The notes beneath the pieces are model-generated. The model saw only the letters and a program-made list of their open reading frames with translations, did no database searches and was not told the DNA's origin. A program made the translations under genes and the position numbers. A stretch of DNA of 64,000 nt from Umezawaea tangerina (GTDB lineage Bacteria > Actinomycetota > Actinomycetes > Mycobacteriales > Pseudonocardiaceae): contig NZ_PVTF01000005.1 in NCBI RefSeq assembly GCF_003002815.1, positions 372,001 through 436,000 on the forward strand, written 5' to 3'. Of this stretch, positions 17,501 through 25,956 are shown piece after piece. The first letter of the stretch is position 1; every line of letters starts with the position of its first letter.

Positions 17501-20500
17501 GCGCAGCGCGGGCACCGCGGCGACCACCACCCGCCACGCGGCGACGTAGGCGTCCAGGTCGGTCACCCCGTCGACGACCATCTCGATCCGGCGGACGTAG
17601 ATGTCCTCGGCGCCGCCCGCCAGCCCGTGGAACAGCATTCCGGCCTGCATAGGGGTGAGCGGGTAGACGTCCTCCACGGCCCGCCCGTCCCCCACCAAGT
17701 CATCCACAGTGGACTGGTCGAGGCGCGCCAGCGGGAAGTCCGAAGGGGTGCGGCCGCCCGCGCCCTCGGCCAGGCAGTGCTCGACGATCTCCCGCAACGC
17801 GGCCGCGGTGCGCTCGGCCAGTCGGCGCACGGTGGACGCGGCCAGGGTGCCGGGGCTGTAGTCCCAGTGCAGCACCAGTTCCCCGGCCACCACGACCGCG
17901 GTGACCTCCAGCGGGAACGGCCGCACCTCGTCGGGGTGCGCGCCGTCGGCGACCGGCAGCTGGCGCAGGTACAGCTCGTTGGCCGAGTCGGCGAACCGGC
18001 CGAGGTAGTTGACGTTGATCTCCGCGCGGTGGCCCCCGTCGAGCGACCGGGTGCCGGACAGGTGGCGCAGCGCGTCGTAGCCCTGCCCACGGCCGGGGAT
18101 CTCGCGCAGCTGCTCCTTGACCGACCTCAGCACCGCCCGCCAGTCCCTGGTCGATGGCAGGTCGAGCGCCACGGGGAACTGGGTGGTGAACCAGCCAACA
18201 GTCCGGGACGGGTCGGCCAGGCCGGCCAGCTGGTCCCGGCCGTGGCTCTCCAGGTTCACCAGCACGCGGTCCTGGCCCGTCCACTCGGCCACCGCGACCG
18301 ACAGCGCGCTGAGCAGCACGTCGTTCGCCTGGGTCCGGTAGACACCGGGGACCTGGCGCAGCAACGCGGTGGTCTCCCCGGCGGTCAACCGGACGGTGCA
18401 GGTCTCGGCACGTCCATCCACTCCGGACCCGTCCAGCGGCAACGGCGGCGCGGTGCGCTCGTGCACTCGGCTCCAGTACGGCAGTTCGTGGTCGAGCGCG
18501 CCCGCCGCCGCCTGGTCGTGGAGCAATCGAGACCAGCGCTGGAACGAGGTCGTCCTCGGCCCCAGGTCGATCGTCGCTCCGGAGGCGGCCTGGGCGCAGG
18601 CGGTGCGGAGGTCCTCCAGCAGGATGCGCCACGAGACGCCGTCGACGACGAAGTGGTGCACGGTCAGCAGCAGCCTCGGCGGTCGCGCCGCGCCGAGCTC
18701 GAAGTAGTCGGCCAGCAGCAGCGGCCCCTCGGCGAGGTCGAGCTCGGCGCGAGCGGTGTCGACCCGCTGTGCGAGCTCGGTGTCCACGTCGTCCACATCG
18801 GACAGGTCGTGGGCCCGGAACACCGGTCCGGTCTCGGTGGCGGGGATGTGCTGCCGCCACTGCCCGTCCTGCCTGCGGACCCGGACGCGCAGCGCGTCGT
18901 GGTGCTCGACCAACGAGAGGACCGCGGTGCGCACGGCATCACGCTCGACCTCCGGGACGAGTTCGAGGTACCGGGACATGGTGAACTGCTCGGGGTGGAC
19001 GGTGAACAGGTCGAGGAACCACCGCTGGATCGGGGTGAGGACCACCTCACCCGAGACAGGACCGTTCTCCGCCACTCCCGCGGTGGGCTCGACGGAGAGG
19101 CCTGCCGCGAGATCGGCCACCGTCTGCCGTTCGAACACCTCGCGCGAGGACAGCCGCAGACCGGCCCGGTTGGCACCCGCGGCCACCCGGATGCTGAGGA
19201 TCGAGTCGCCGCCCAGCTCGAAGAAGTTGTCGTCGACACCGACGCGTGCCACGCCGAGCACTTCACCGAACACCCGCGCGAGCACGACCTCACCGGGGGT
19301 GCGGGGAGCGCGGTACTCGTTCCCGGACCTCACCTCCGGTGCGGGCAGCGCCTCCAAGTCGAGCTTCCCGTTCTCGGTCAACGGTACCTCGTCGATGGCG
19401 ACGAACACCGAGGGCACCATGAATTCCGGCAGCACCCGAGCGGTGTGCCGCCGCAGCTCCTCGGTCGACGGGACCTGGGCGCCGTCACCCGCCACCACGT
19501 AGGCGATCAGCCGTCCGCCGCGATCGGCGACCACCGCCACCTCGGCGATCGCGGGGTGCTTGGACAGCACCGCCTCGACCTCGGCGGGCTCGACCCGGAA
19601 CCCCCGCGTCTTGACCTGGCGGTCGACCCGGCCGCGGAACTCCAGGGCCCCGTTCGCCAGGCGGCGGGCCAGGTCCCCGGTGCGGTACATCCGCGCACCG
19701 GGAGGGCCGAACGGATCGGCCACGAACCTCTCGGCGGTCAGGCCGGGACGTCCGAGGTACCCGCGGCCCACGCCCTCGCCACCGAGGTACAGCTCACCCT
19801 CGACGCCCGGCGGCACCGGACGTAGGTACCTGTCGAGCACGTGGGCCCGGTTGCCCGCGATGGCCGTGCCGATCGGCATCGAGGCACCCGGCCCCGGATC
19901 CGAGGCCCGTGGCAGCACCAGACCGGTGGCGTGCATCGTGGTCTCGGCGGGACCGTAGAGGTTCGCGAAACCGGCGTGCGGCAGCCACCTGCGGGCCAGG
20001 TCCGCCGAGCAGAGCTCACCGCCCACGATCACCTGCTCCACGCCGGGCACCGACCGCGGATCCACTGTGGACAACAGGGCAGGCGGCAGCGCGAGCAGGG
20101 TGATCCGGTCGCGGCGGACCTGTTCGTCCACCGTCAGCGTGCCGTCCCGCTCCCCCGCCTCGCTCAGGCAGACGGTCGCCCCGGACAGCAAGGGCGCCAG
20201 CACCTGCATCAGCCCGAAGTCGAAGGTGACCGGTGAGTGCAGCAGCATCCGCGTGCCGGGACCGACACCGAGGTCGGCCCGCATGTGCGCGACGCAGTTG
20301 ACCAGCGACCCGTGCGGGACCATCACCGACTTCGGCACACCGCTGGAGCCCGAGGTGTACTCGACGTAGGCCAGGTTGTCCGGCCGGGGCACGACTTCCT
20401 GACGCCGGGGCGCGACCGGCTCGTCGTCGTCCACCCGGACCACGGGCGTCCCGTCCGGCAGCCGGTCCACGCCCGCCACGTCCACGAGCACCGGTGACGC

Positions 20501-23500
20501 GCCGCAGTCGGCCAGCATGAAAGCGATGCGGTCCGCGGGGTGCTCCGGGTCGATCGGCACCAGCGTCCCACCCGCTCTGAGCACCGCGAGCAGGCTCACG
20601 ACCAGGTCCACACCGCGCGGCAGGCAGACGCCCACCAGGGTTTCCGCGCGCACACCGCGCTCGGCCAGGCGGTCGGCGAGCGCTTCCACCCGTCGGGCCA
20701 GCTGCCCGTAGGTCAGCTCGACCGCTCCGGCCACCACCGCGACCTCGTCGTGGTGGCGACGGGCGACCTCGGCGAACAGGACCGACGCTACCGGCAGCGG
20801 TGGCTCGACGGCAGGCTGATGCACCACCGGCGCGGCCCACATCACAGTCCGAAGTGGACGGTCAGGCTCCAGGGTGACGATCGAGAGCACGTCGACGAGC
20901 TGGGCGGTGTGCTGTTCGACGGTGCCGGTGTCGTAGAGGTCGGTGCTGTAGATGACGACGATCCGCAGCCGGTCCCCGGTCAGCCGGAACTCGGTGGTGA
21001 GGTCGAAGGTCGCCGTGGTGACCGGCAGGTCGACCTCCTCGGAGGACAGACCGGGGAAGTCGCGGTGCCGGACGGGCGCGTTCTGCAGCACCACCATCGT
21101 CCGGACCAGCGGAAGACCGGTGAGGTCGCGTTTCGGTGCGAGCGCCTTGACCACCTGCTCGAACGGCACGTCCGCGTGGTCCATCGCCTCCAGGACGGTC
21201 TCCCGCAAACCCGCCACCAGGTCGGCGAAGCCCAGCTCCTCGTCCACGGTCGACCTGATCACCAGGGTGCCGACGAAGAACCCGGCCACATCCGCGACCT
21301 CGGCCTGCCCCCGCCCGGACTCCACGGTGCCGACCGCCACGTCCGGGTCACCCGCGATCCGGGAGTGCACCAGCTGGCAGGCGGCGAGCAGCGTGGTGAA
21401 CAGGGTGACCCGCCGCGTCCTGGCGAACTCGACCAGACGTGCGGTCACCTCGGCCGAGAGGTGGACCTGGTGCGCCGCACCCGCCGTCGACCGGCGGGCG
21501 GGTCGAGGGCGGTCCGCGGGCAGCTCGAACGGCCGCAGCCCCGCGAGAGTGCCGCGCCAGAAGGACAGCTGCCGCTCCTCGACCTCGGGCGTGAGCCGAT
21601 CCCGTTGCCGTCGGGCGAAGTCCGCGTACCGCACGGGCTGCGGCGCGAGCCGGGGAGGTTCAGCCGACACCGCGGCGCGGTAGTGCTCCGCCAGCTCCGA
21701 CAGGAGGATCTCATTGGTCCAGTCGTCGGTCAGCAGGTGGTGCATGGTGAGCACCAGCACGTGGTCCCGCTGCCCGAGCCTGGCCAGCGTCAGTCGCAGC
21801 GGTGGCCGTTCCGCCAGGTCGAAGACGACGGCGGTTTCGGTGTGCAGCAGGGCATCGAGTACGGCGTCCTGGTCAGGACCAGTGGGCAGATCGACCAGTT
21901 CGAGCCGCACCGGGGCCGGTGGGTGCACCACCTGCACCGGCTCGTCCTGCTGGACGTGGAAGCTCGTGCGAAGGATCTCGTGCCGCTGCACCAACGCGGT
22001 CAGGGCCGACCGCAGCGCTCCGACGTCCAAGGTGCCCCGCAGCCGCAGGGCTTTGGGGAGGTTGTGCTCCGCGCCGGGTGAGTGCGTGTGCAGGAACCAG
22101 AGCCGCCGCTGGGCGAAGGACAGGGGGAACCGGTCCTCCGACTCGACGTCGCGAACCTCCAGCTCGACGTCCGGGAGTGTCGGCGCCGCCGCGAGCTCCG
22201 CGACCGTCGGCCGGTCGAACAGGGTCCGGTAGGGCCACACGAGTCCCAGTCGCGTCCTGGCCAGTGCGGCGACCTGGATGCCGAGGATGGAATCGCCGCC
22301 CAGGTCGAAGAAGTTGTCGTCGATCCCGACCCGCTCGACCTCCAGCACCTCGCGCCAGATCCCGGCCAGCACCCGTTCCGCCTCCGTGCGCGGCTCGGTG
22401 CCGGTGGGCACCTGCGGCGGCGGGGGCAGCGCCCGGCGGTCGACCTTGCCGCCGGGCAGCGTCGGGAACCGGTCCAGCGCGACGAACGCGGTCGGGACCA
22501 GGTGCTCCGGCAGCCTGGCCGCGAGGAAGTCGCGAAGCTCGTCCGCCGTGGGTGTCCGCGCGCCCGCCGGGACGAAGTACCCGACCAGCCTGCGACGGCC
22601 CGGTTCCTCGGGCACACCCACCACGGCCCGGTCCACCTCGGCGTGGCGGGCGAGCACACCCTCGACCTCGGCGGGCTCGATCCGGAAACCCCGGACCTTG
22701 AGCTGGTCGTCCGACCGGCCCAGGTGCTCCAGGACACCGTCATCCCGGCGCCTGACCAGGTCCCCGGTGCGGTACATGGTCCGACCGGGCAGGAACGGGT
22801 CGGCCACGAAGCGGGCCGCGGTCAGCCCCGGCCGTCCGTGGTAGCCGCGCGCGACACCGTCACCTCCGATGTACAGCTCCCCCACCGCGGCCGGTTCCAG
22901 GCGGTCGTCCAGCACGTGGAGCACGGTTCCGGGCAGTGGCCGTCCGATGGGTACGGTCGCCGCCTCGCGCCAGGACTCCGCCGACCCCTGCTCCAAGCGG
23001 AACACGCAGGAGTCCGCCGTGGTCTCCGTGGTGCCGAAGGCGTTCACCAGCTCGGTCCTCGGCCCCAGCAGCTCCAGCAGATCCCGACCGTCCTGCGCGG
23101 GCCACGCCTCCGCGCCTACCGACAGCAGCTCCAGCGGTGGCCCGCCACCACGCCGTCCCGCCTCGCGACCCAGCGCCTTCGCCAGCGACGGCAACATCTC
23201 CAGCGCCGTCCCACCGGTGCGTTCCACCAGGTCGAGCAGCAGCACCGGGTCGGTGACCGCCTTCCGCGGGGCCAGGACCATCGTCCCGCCGCGCAGGGCG
23301 GACCGGGCGAAGTCGGCGAAGAACAGGTCGGTGGTGAAGCTCGTGATCGACACGAAGCGCAGCGGACGCTCGCGCAGCCGGTACAGCTCAGCCCAGGCCT
23401 CGCACACGGAGGCCAGCTGGCGGTGTTCGACCGCGACGCCCTTCGGCCTGCCGGTCGACCCCGAGGTGTACATGACGTAGGCGGCCGACGCCGGATCGAC

Positions 23501-23908
23501 CCGACGCTCCGGCAGCACCGGCACCGAGTCGTCCTCTTCGACCCGCAGCACCACGCGGTCCCCGAAACCGCCCGGCAGCGGGGAATCCGACACCACCAGC
23601 CGTGCGCCCGAGTCGTCGAGCACCCACCGCCGCCGTTCGGCGGGCTGAGCGACGTCCAGCGGCACGAACGCGGCCCCGGCGCGCAACACGGCGAGCAGAC
23701 CGACCACCATCGCGGGCCCTCGGTCCAGGTGCAGCGCCACCACCTCTCCGGGCCCGGCGCCCCTTTCGGCCAACAGCCAAGCCAGCCGCGCCGAACCGGT
23801 GTCCAGATCCGCGAAGGTCAGACTGGTCTCGCCGGACACCACCGCGACGGCGTCCGGCGTGCGGGAGACCTGAGCCGCGAACAACTCGATAACCGTCGGT
23901 CTGCGCAT
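14573..23908 (-). CDS. Trimodular NRPS: A-PCP-C-A-PCP-E-C-A-PCP
   Basis: 3111 residues, first synthetase of the line. A1 ([10 protein letters not shown] near 146)-PCP1 (Ser near 541)-C1 (HHLLTDDW near 724, Asp replacing the usual Gly)-A2 (near 1185)-PCP2 (near 1568)-E (HHFVVDGVSW near 1752, RTVGWFTTQFPV)-C2 of the D-accepting class (HHLFIDGWS near 2217)-A3 (near 2686)-PCP3 (AGGSSLT near 3061). It begins with an A domain, so it starts on a free amino acid. Pocket residues read by eye: A1 D-L-A-E-S-G-A-A-D-K, acidic and closest in pattern to arginine/ornithine codes; A2 D-F-M-A-I-G-L-M-H-K, faintly threonine-like; A3 D-A-L-I-V-G-G-V-C-K, unassigned. Module 2 would give a D residue. ATG 23908 follows GGAGG. 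The C-terminus ends on the carrier, handing over to the KS of the hybrid gene. Confidence 0.95.
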   Translation of the reverse strand: MRRPTVIELFAAQVSRTPDAVAVVSGETSLTFADLDTGSARLAWLLAERGAGPGEVVALHLDRGPAMVVGLLAVLRAGAAFVPLDVAQPAERRRWVLDDSGARLVVSDSPLPGGFGDRVVLRVEEDDSVPVLPERRVDPASAAYVMYTSGSTGRPKGVAVEHRQLASVCEAWAELYRLRERPLRFVSITSFTTDLFFADFARSALRGGTMVLAPRKAVTDPVLLLDLVERTGGTALEMLPSLAKALGREAGRRGGGPPLELLSVGAEAWPAQDGRDLLELLGPRTELVNAFGTTETTADSCVFRLEQGSAESWREAATVPIGRPLPGTVLHVLDDRLEPAAVGELYIGGDGVARGYHGRPGLTAARFVADPFLPGRTMYRTGDLVRRRDDGVLEHLGRSDDQLKVRGFRIEPAEVEGVLARHAEVDRAVVGVPEEPGRRRLVGYFVPAGARTPTADELRDFLAARLPEHLVPTAFVALDRFPTLPGGKVDRRALPPPPQVPTGTEPRTEAERVLAGIWREVLEVERVGIDDNFFDLGGDSILGIQVAALARTRLGLVWPYRTLFDRPTVAELAAAPTLPDVELEVRDVESEDRFPLSFAQRRLWFLHTHSPGAEHNLPKALRLRGTLDVGALRSALTALVQRHEILRTSFHVQQDEPVQVVHPPAPVRLELVDLPTGPDQDAVLDALLHTETAVVFDLAERPPLRLTLARLGQRDHVLVLTMHHLLTDDWTNEILLSELAEHYRAAVSAEPPRLAPQPVRYADFARRQRDRLTPEVEERQLSFWRGTLAGLRPFELPADRPRPARRSTAGAAHQVHLSAEVTARLVEFARTRRVTLFTTLLAACQLVHSRIAGDPDVAVGTVESGRGQAEVADVAGFFVGTLVIRSTVDEELGFADLVAGLRETVLEAMDHADVPFEQVVKALAPKRDLTGLPLVRTMVVLQNAPVRHRDFPGLSSEEVDLPVTTATFDLTTEFRLTGDRLRIVVIYSTDLYDTGTVEQHTAQLVDVLSIVTLEPDRPLRTVMWAAPVVHQPAVEPPLPVASVLFAEVARRHHDEVAVVAGAVELTYGQLARRVEALADRLAERGVRAETLVGVCLPRGVDLVVSLLAVLRAGGTLVPIDPEHPADRIAFMLADCGASPVLVDVAGVDRLPDGTPVVRVDDDEPVAPRRQEVVPRPDNLAYVEYTSGSSGVPKSVMVPHGSLVNCVAHMRADLGVGPGTRMLLHSPVTFDFGLMQVLAPLLSGATVCLSEAGERDGTLTVDEQVRRDRITLLALPPALLSTVDPRSVPGVEQVIVGGELCSADLARRWLPHAGFANLYGPAETTMHATGLVLPRASDPGPGASMPIGTAIAGNRAHVLDRYLRPVPPGVEGELYLGGEGVGRGYLGRPGLTAERFVADPFGPPGARMYRTGDLARRLANGALEFRGRVDRQVKTRGFRVEPAEVEAVLSKHPAIAEVAVVADRGGRLIAYVVAGDGAQVPSTEELRRHTARVLPEFMVPSVFVAIDEVPLTENGKLDLEALPAPEVRSGNEYRAPRTPGEVVLARVFGEVLGVARVGVDDNFFELGGDSILSIRVAAGANRAGLRLSSREVFERQTVADLAAGLSVEPTAGVAENGPVSGEVVLTPIQRWFLDLFTVHPEQFTMSRYLELVPEVERDAVRTAVLSLVEHHDALRVRVRRQDGQWRQHIPATETGPVFRAHDLSDVDDVDTELAQRVDTARAELDLAEGPLLLADYFELGAARPPRLLLTVHHFVVDGVSWRILLEDLRTACAQAASGATIDLGPRTTSFQRWSRLLHDQAAAGALDHELPYWSRVHERTAPPLPLDGSGVDGRAETCTVRLTAGETTALLRQVPGVYRTQANDVLLSALSVAVAEWTGQDRVLVNLESHGRDQLAGLADPSRTVGWFTTQFPVALDLPSTRDWRAVLRSVKEQLREIPGRGQGYDALRHLSGTRSLDGGHRAEINVNYLGRFADSANELYLRQLPVADGAHPDEVRPFPLEVTAVVVAGELVLHWDYSPGTLAASTVRRLAERTAAALREIVEHCLAEGAGGRTPSDFPLARLDQSTVDDLVGDGRAVEDVYPLTPMQAGMLFHGLAGGAEDIYVRRIEMVVDGVTDLDAYVAAWRVVVAAVPALRSTVHWAGLAEPVQVVRRDVELPVTRYDWRGLSAEQRRDEVRRLWDRDELDGVDLAAQPPTRLVVARLPHGRVQVLLTTHHLFIDGWSIARLLAGVAAATVALSRGATPDLPPQRPFRDYCDWLTAQDHDAASVYWAKVLAGVREPTPLPFDRRPAPGHLTRRVGRKAFRLTEERTTGLREFARRHRITLHTIVQAAWGLLLSRHSGAHEVEDVVFGTTITLRPPELPGVETIFGPLISTLPVRLTVDPGATVLSWLSRIQDGQLDSREHGFFPPARYQELTDVPPGVNLFDSAIAFENYADEPVADDGDEPRVVEVDSHETTNFPLGLVVLPESALCFELVYDVDLFDDVTAERLSARLVTAMSSMVDAPDQPLGSVEVLPPAELALITTWSRSPLEPTQPRTAAELFADQVRRVPGAVAVSAGTELTFRELDERAGRLAHRLGALGVGPESVVGICVDRGVDSITAVLAVLQAGGACLPLDPAQPRERLRWLAGDAGAVVVLTDRNSAGSFTPADLVELRVDGLRLDDGPVLHRASRPDGAAFVIYTSGTTGRPKGVVVPHRGLAVLAASVRRMLGVDRHSRVLQWLSPAFDASVLELLTGLLNGATQVLAPQGTPVTDLTDVVTAGGVTHLILTPSVLAVLPVDSWPAGTTVVSGGEVLPPGLAARWSTRCRLFNGYGPTEATVCATMSPALSGVDDPSIGTPIEGAVVYLLDSVQRPVPLGAVGEVHLGGPGLARGYHARPGATAASFVPDPFGEQGARLYRTGDLARWSSDGSLSFVGRADDQVKVRGVRIEPGEVEVALLRHPGVREVAVAATGEGATRRLTAAIVPHHHPGPSAGELRKHLAAILPEQLLPAEFSTLDRMPLTPRGKVDRARLPRAGAVSDSEHLAPRTESERLVARAWAAVLGRDGIGVREKFFEAGGSSLTLVQLAGEFARLGRTELPVAVLLDHPTIEAMAKRVGAGPRASTDHEL

Positions 23909-24285
23909 CGGCCCTCCGGTCGTCAGCTGGACGAGGAAGATCAGGCTCGCAGTGCGCTCTCTACATTGCCTATAAGCTCGGGTCAGGCGGCAGAACGCCC
24001 CTGTGCCGCAGCCACTCCGCACCCGGAGACGGGCTGCTCACGATGATCACCACGCATCGAAACGGGATCTCCCGCGGAGCGGGCACCATTCTCTCCACTG
24101 TGGACACTCGATCGCGCAGCACGCCATCGACTTGCCATGGCTGTGCTCGCGGTCCCACACCTGACCGAGGCCAGCCGGATCACCTGTGCACCTCCGCCGC
24201 CCGGCGAGGGCTCGGGCCACATGCCCGTGCCGACGCCGGGCTCCGTGCGGAGGGGATCTCGGCGGGCGGGAATCGCGGTGAGGCG
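23909..24285. other. Intergenic region upstream of the NRPS operon
   Basis: This 377-bp stretch separates the GNAT gene stop from the NRPS start, both on the minus strand. I find no convincing gene in it. It holds the candidate promoter at 23958-23986 and is the only sizeable gap within the 2.5-35.4 kb run of same-strand genes. Confidence 0.6.
23958..23986 (-). promoter_or_regulatory. Candidate promoter for the NRPS operon
   Basis: On the minus strand, CTGACC (23986-23981) and TAGAGA (23963-23958) are separated by 17 bp. This predicts a leader of about 45 bases before the ATG at 23908. The boxes are imperfect and were found by eye. Confidence 0.35.
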
Positions 24286-24723
24286 TCAGTGGAAGCTGTA
24301 CTCGTAGGTGATGAAGCCGCGGAACCTGGCCACCTTGTCGTACAGCGTCCTGGCCAGGGCGTTGTCCTGCTTCGTGTTCCAGTACAGCCGTGACAGCCCG
24401 CGCTCGCCCGTCTCCCGCGCCACCCGCTCGATGAGGGCGCGTGCCGCACCGTGACCTCGCGCCTTCTCGTCCACGTACAGGTCCTGCAGGTAGCACGCAC
24501 CGGGCGACCAGACGTTGGCGTGGAACAGGTAGTGCACGATGCCCACCACCTCACCGTCCAGCCGGGCCGCGAGGCCGAACAGCTCCGGGCCCTCCATGAG
24601 CCTGCGCCACACCTCGTCGTACCCGGTGTCCGGCACCTCGGTCTCGTAGAAGTCCTTGTACGCGCGGGCCAGCACCTCCCATGCCGCTCGATCGTCCTGA
24701 CGCAACGGGCTGACTTCGATCAT
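24286..24723 (-). CDS. GNAT-family N-acetyltransferase
   Basis: A 145-residue acetyltransferase. The acetyl-CoA loop is in LYVDEKARGHGAARALIERV, preceded by the beta4 strand CYLQDLYVD and followed by RLYWNTKQDNALARTLYDKVA, typical of small-molecule N-acyltransferases (Pfam Acetyltransf_1). ATG 24723 is preferred. A TTG at 24735 lies just past the MFS stop but has no better ribosome site. It is the last gene of the hydrazine-type operon, 15 bp after the exporter gene. Plausible roles are N-acylation of the product or an intermediate as a tailoring or self-protection step. The acceptor is unknown. Confidence 0.9.
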   Translation of the reverse strand: MIEVSPLRQDDRAAWEVLARAYKDFYETEVPDTGYDEVWRRLMEGPELFGLAARLDGEVVGIVHYLFHANVWSPGACYLQDLYVDEKARGHGAARALIERVARETGERGLSRLYWNTKQDNALARTLYDKVARFRGFITYEYSFH

Positions 24724-24738
24724 GCGTCGATCCAACCA

Positions 24739-25956
24739 TCACTTCCCGGCCAGCGACGCACCGCGCAGGCTCTGGGTGATCACGGCGAACACCACGGCGA
24801 GCACGGCGGCGGCCACCCAGAACCAGCCTCCCTGGCCCTGGTCGACCAGGTGGCGGTACGCGGCGACACCGGCACCGGAGCCCAGCGCCTCGCCCAGCGC
24901 GGTGCTGATGGCGAACAGGCTGTACCCGACGGCCCGGCTCTCGGGGTTGATCAGGCCGACGATCAGCACGTCGCCGCTCGGCACGAACATCATCTCGGCG
25001 ACCGTGAACAGCACGACGAACACGACCGCGCCGAGGTAGCCCGGCACCAGTTGCGGCGTCAGGAACGACAGCGCGAACAGCCCGTAGGACAGCACCACGA
25101 TGGTGAGGGTCCTGCCCTTCACCACCTTGTTCGCGAAGCGGGTGACGAGCAGTTGCAGGAACACCACCAGCAGCGCGTTGACGGTGTAGAGCCACCCCAG
25201 CCGCCCCGGTGACCCCAGCGTGGACGAGACGTACACCGCCAGCACGGTGAACAGCTGGCCGTACATGATCCAGTAGAACGAGTTGATCAGCAGGAACCGG
25301 CGCATCCCCGGCTCCACGAGCACCTCCAGGTACCTGCGGAACGAGGTCGCCCTGGACGTCCGCCGCGTCCGCACGGTGTCGCGCCGCAGGAACGCCACGA
25401 CACCGGCGGCGACGTAGATCGCCGCGATGGTCAGCAGCACCTGACCGTGCATGCCGCGGTCGACGAAGAACAGCGCGACCGGTGCGGCGACCGCGGCCGC
25501 GATGTTCACGCCGATGCTGACCAGCGAGAACAGCCTGGCGTGGTTGGCGATCCGGTCGCTGGCCGCGGCCGCGAGCTGCTTGGTGGCCAGCGCGTTGACC
25601 GAGATGCCCGCGCCGGCGAACGCGAGCGACAGCACGGTCATCGTCATGCCGGAGGCGAAGCGGAGGCCGACGAAGCCCACGCCCGCCATCGAACAGCCGA
25701 GAAGGACCGACTGCGCGGCCGGTATGCGGTCGAGCCACGGCGCCAGCGGGATGTTCGCGATCTTGTTGGTGAGCGAGAACACCACGACCAGCGCCGCGAT
25801 CTGCCCCGCGTCGAACGAGGCCGCCGTCAACGCGACCACCAGGGTGGACAGCACCCCGTAGTAACCCAGGTACACCAACAGGTAGTGCGTGACGACGTAG
25901 GTCGTGGCCCGGCGCGTGTACGCGCTGTCGACGGGCGGCGGTGCGGTCGTGGTCAT
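24739..25956 (-). CDS. MFS transporter, probable product exporter
   Basis: 405 residues with about 12 membrane helices. Polar loops lie near residue 195-215 (RRDTVRTRRTSRATS), marking the central cytoplasmic loop between two six-helix halves. The C-terminus SLRGASLAGK is cytosolic. ATG 25956 overlaps the stop of the ATP-grasp gene (ATGA), so the two are translationally coupled. Location at the end of a biosynthetic operon suggests export of the product and self-resistance. The transported compound cannot be read from sequence. Confidence 0.93.
   Translation of the reverse strand: MTTTAPPPVDSAYTRRATTYVVTHYLLVYLGYYGVLSTLVVALTAASFDAGQIAALVVVFSLTNKIANIPLAPWLDRIPAAQSVLLGCSMAGVGFVGLRFASGMTMTVLSLAFAGAGISVNALATKQLAAAASDRIANHARLFSLVSIGVNIAAAVAAPVALFFVDRGMHGQVLLTIAAIYVAAGVVAFLRRDTVRTRRTSRATSFRRYLEVLVEPGMRRFLLINSFYWIMYGQLFTVLAVYVSSTLGSPGRLGWLYTVNALLVVFLQLLVTRFANKVVKGRTLTIVVLSYGLFALSFLTPQLVPGYLGAVVFVVLFTVAEMMFVPSGDVLIVGLINPESRAVGYSLFAISTALGEALGSGAGVAAYRHLVDQGQGGWFWVAAAVLAVVFAVITQSLRGASLAGK

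Noticed and set aside
14450-19825. A 1791-codon open frame antisense to the NRPS genes, and similar long antisense frames elsewhere
   Set aside because: High-GC coding DNA leaves mirror frames open. These translations are low-complexity Arg/Gly/His-rich and show no domain motifs.
24040-24110. CCACTGTGGAC-like motif seen here and at several other sites as a regulatory element
   Set aside because: It occurs inside unrelated coding regions as well, for example near 8010, 20065 and 53755, so it looks like background rather than an operator.
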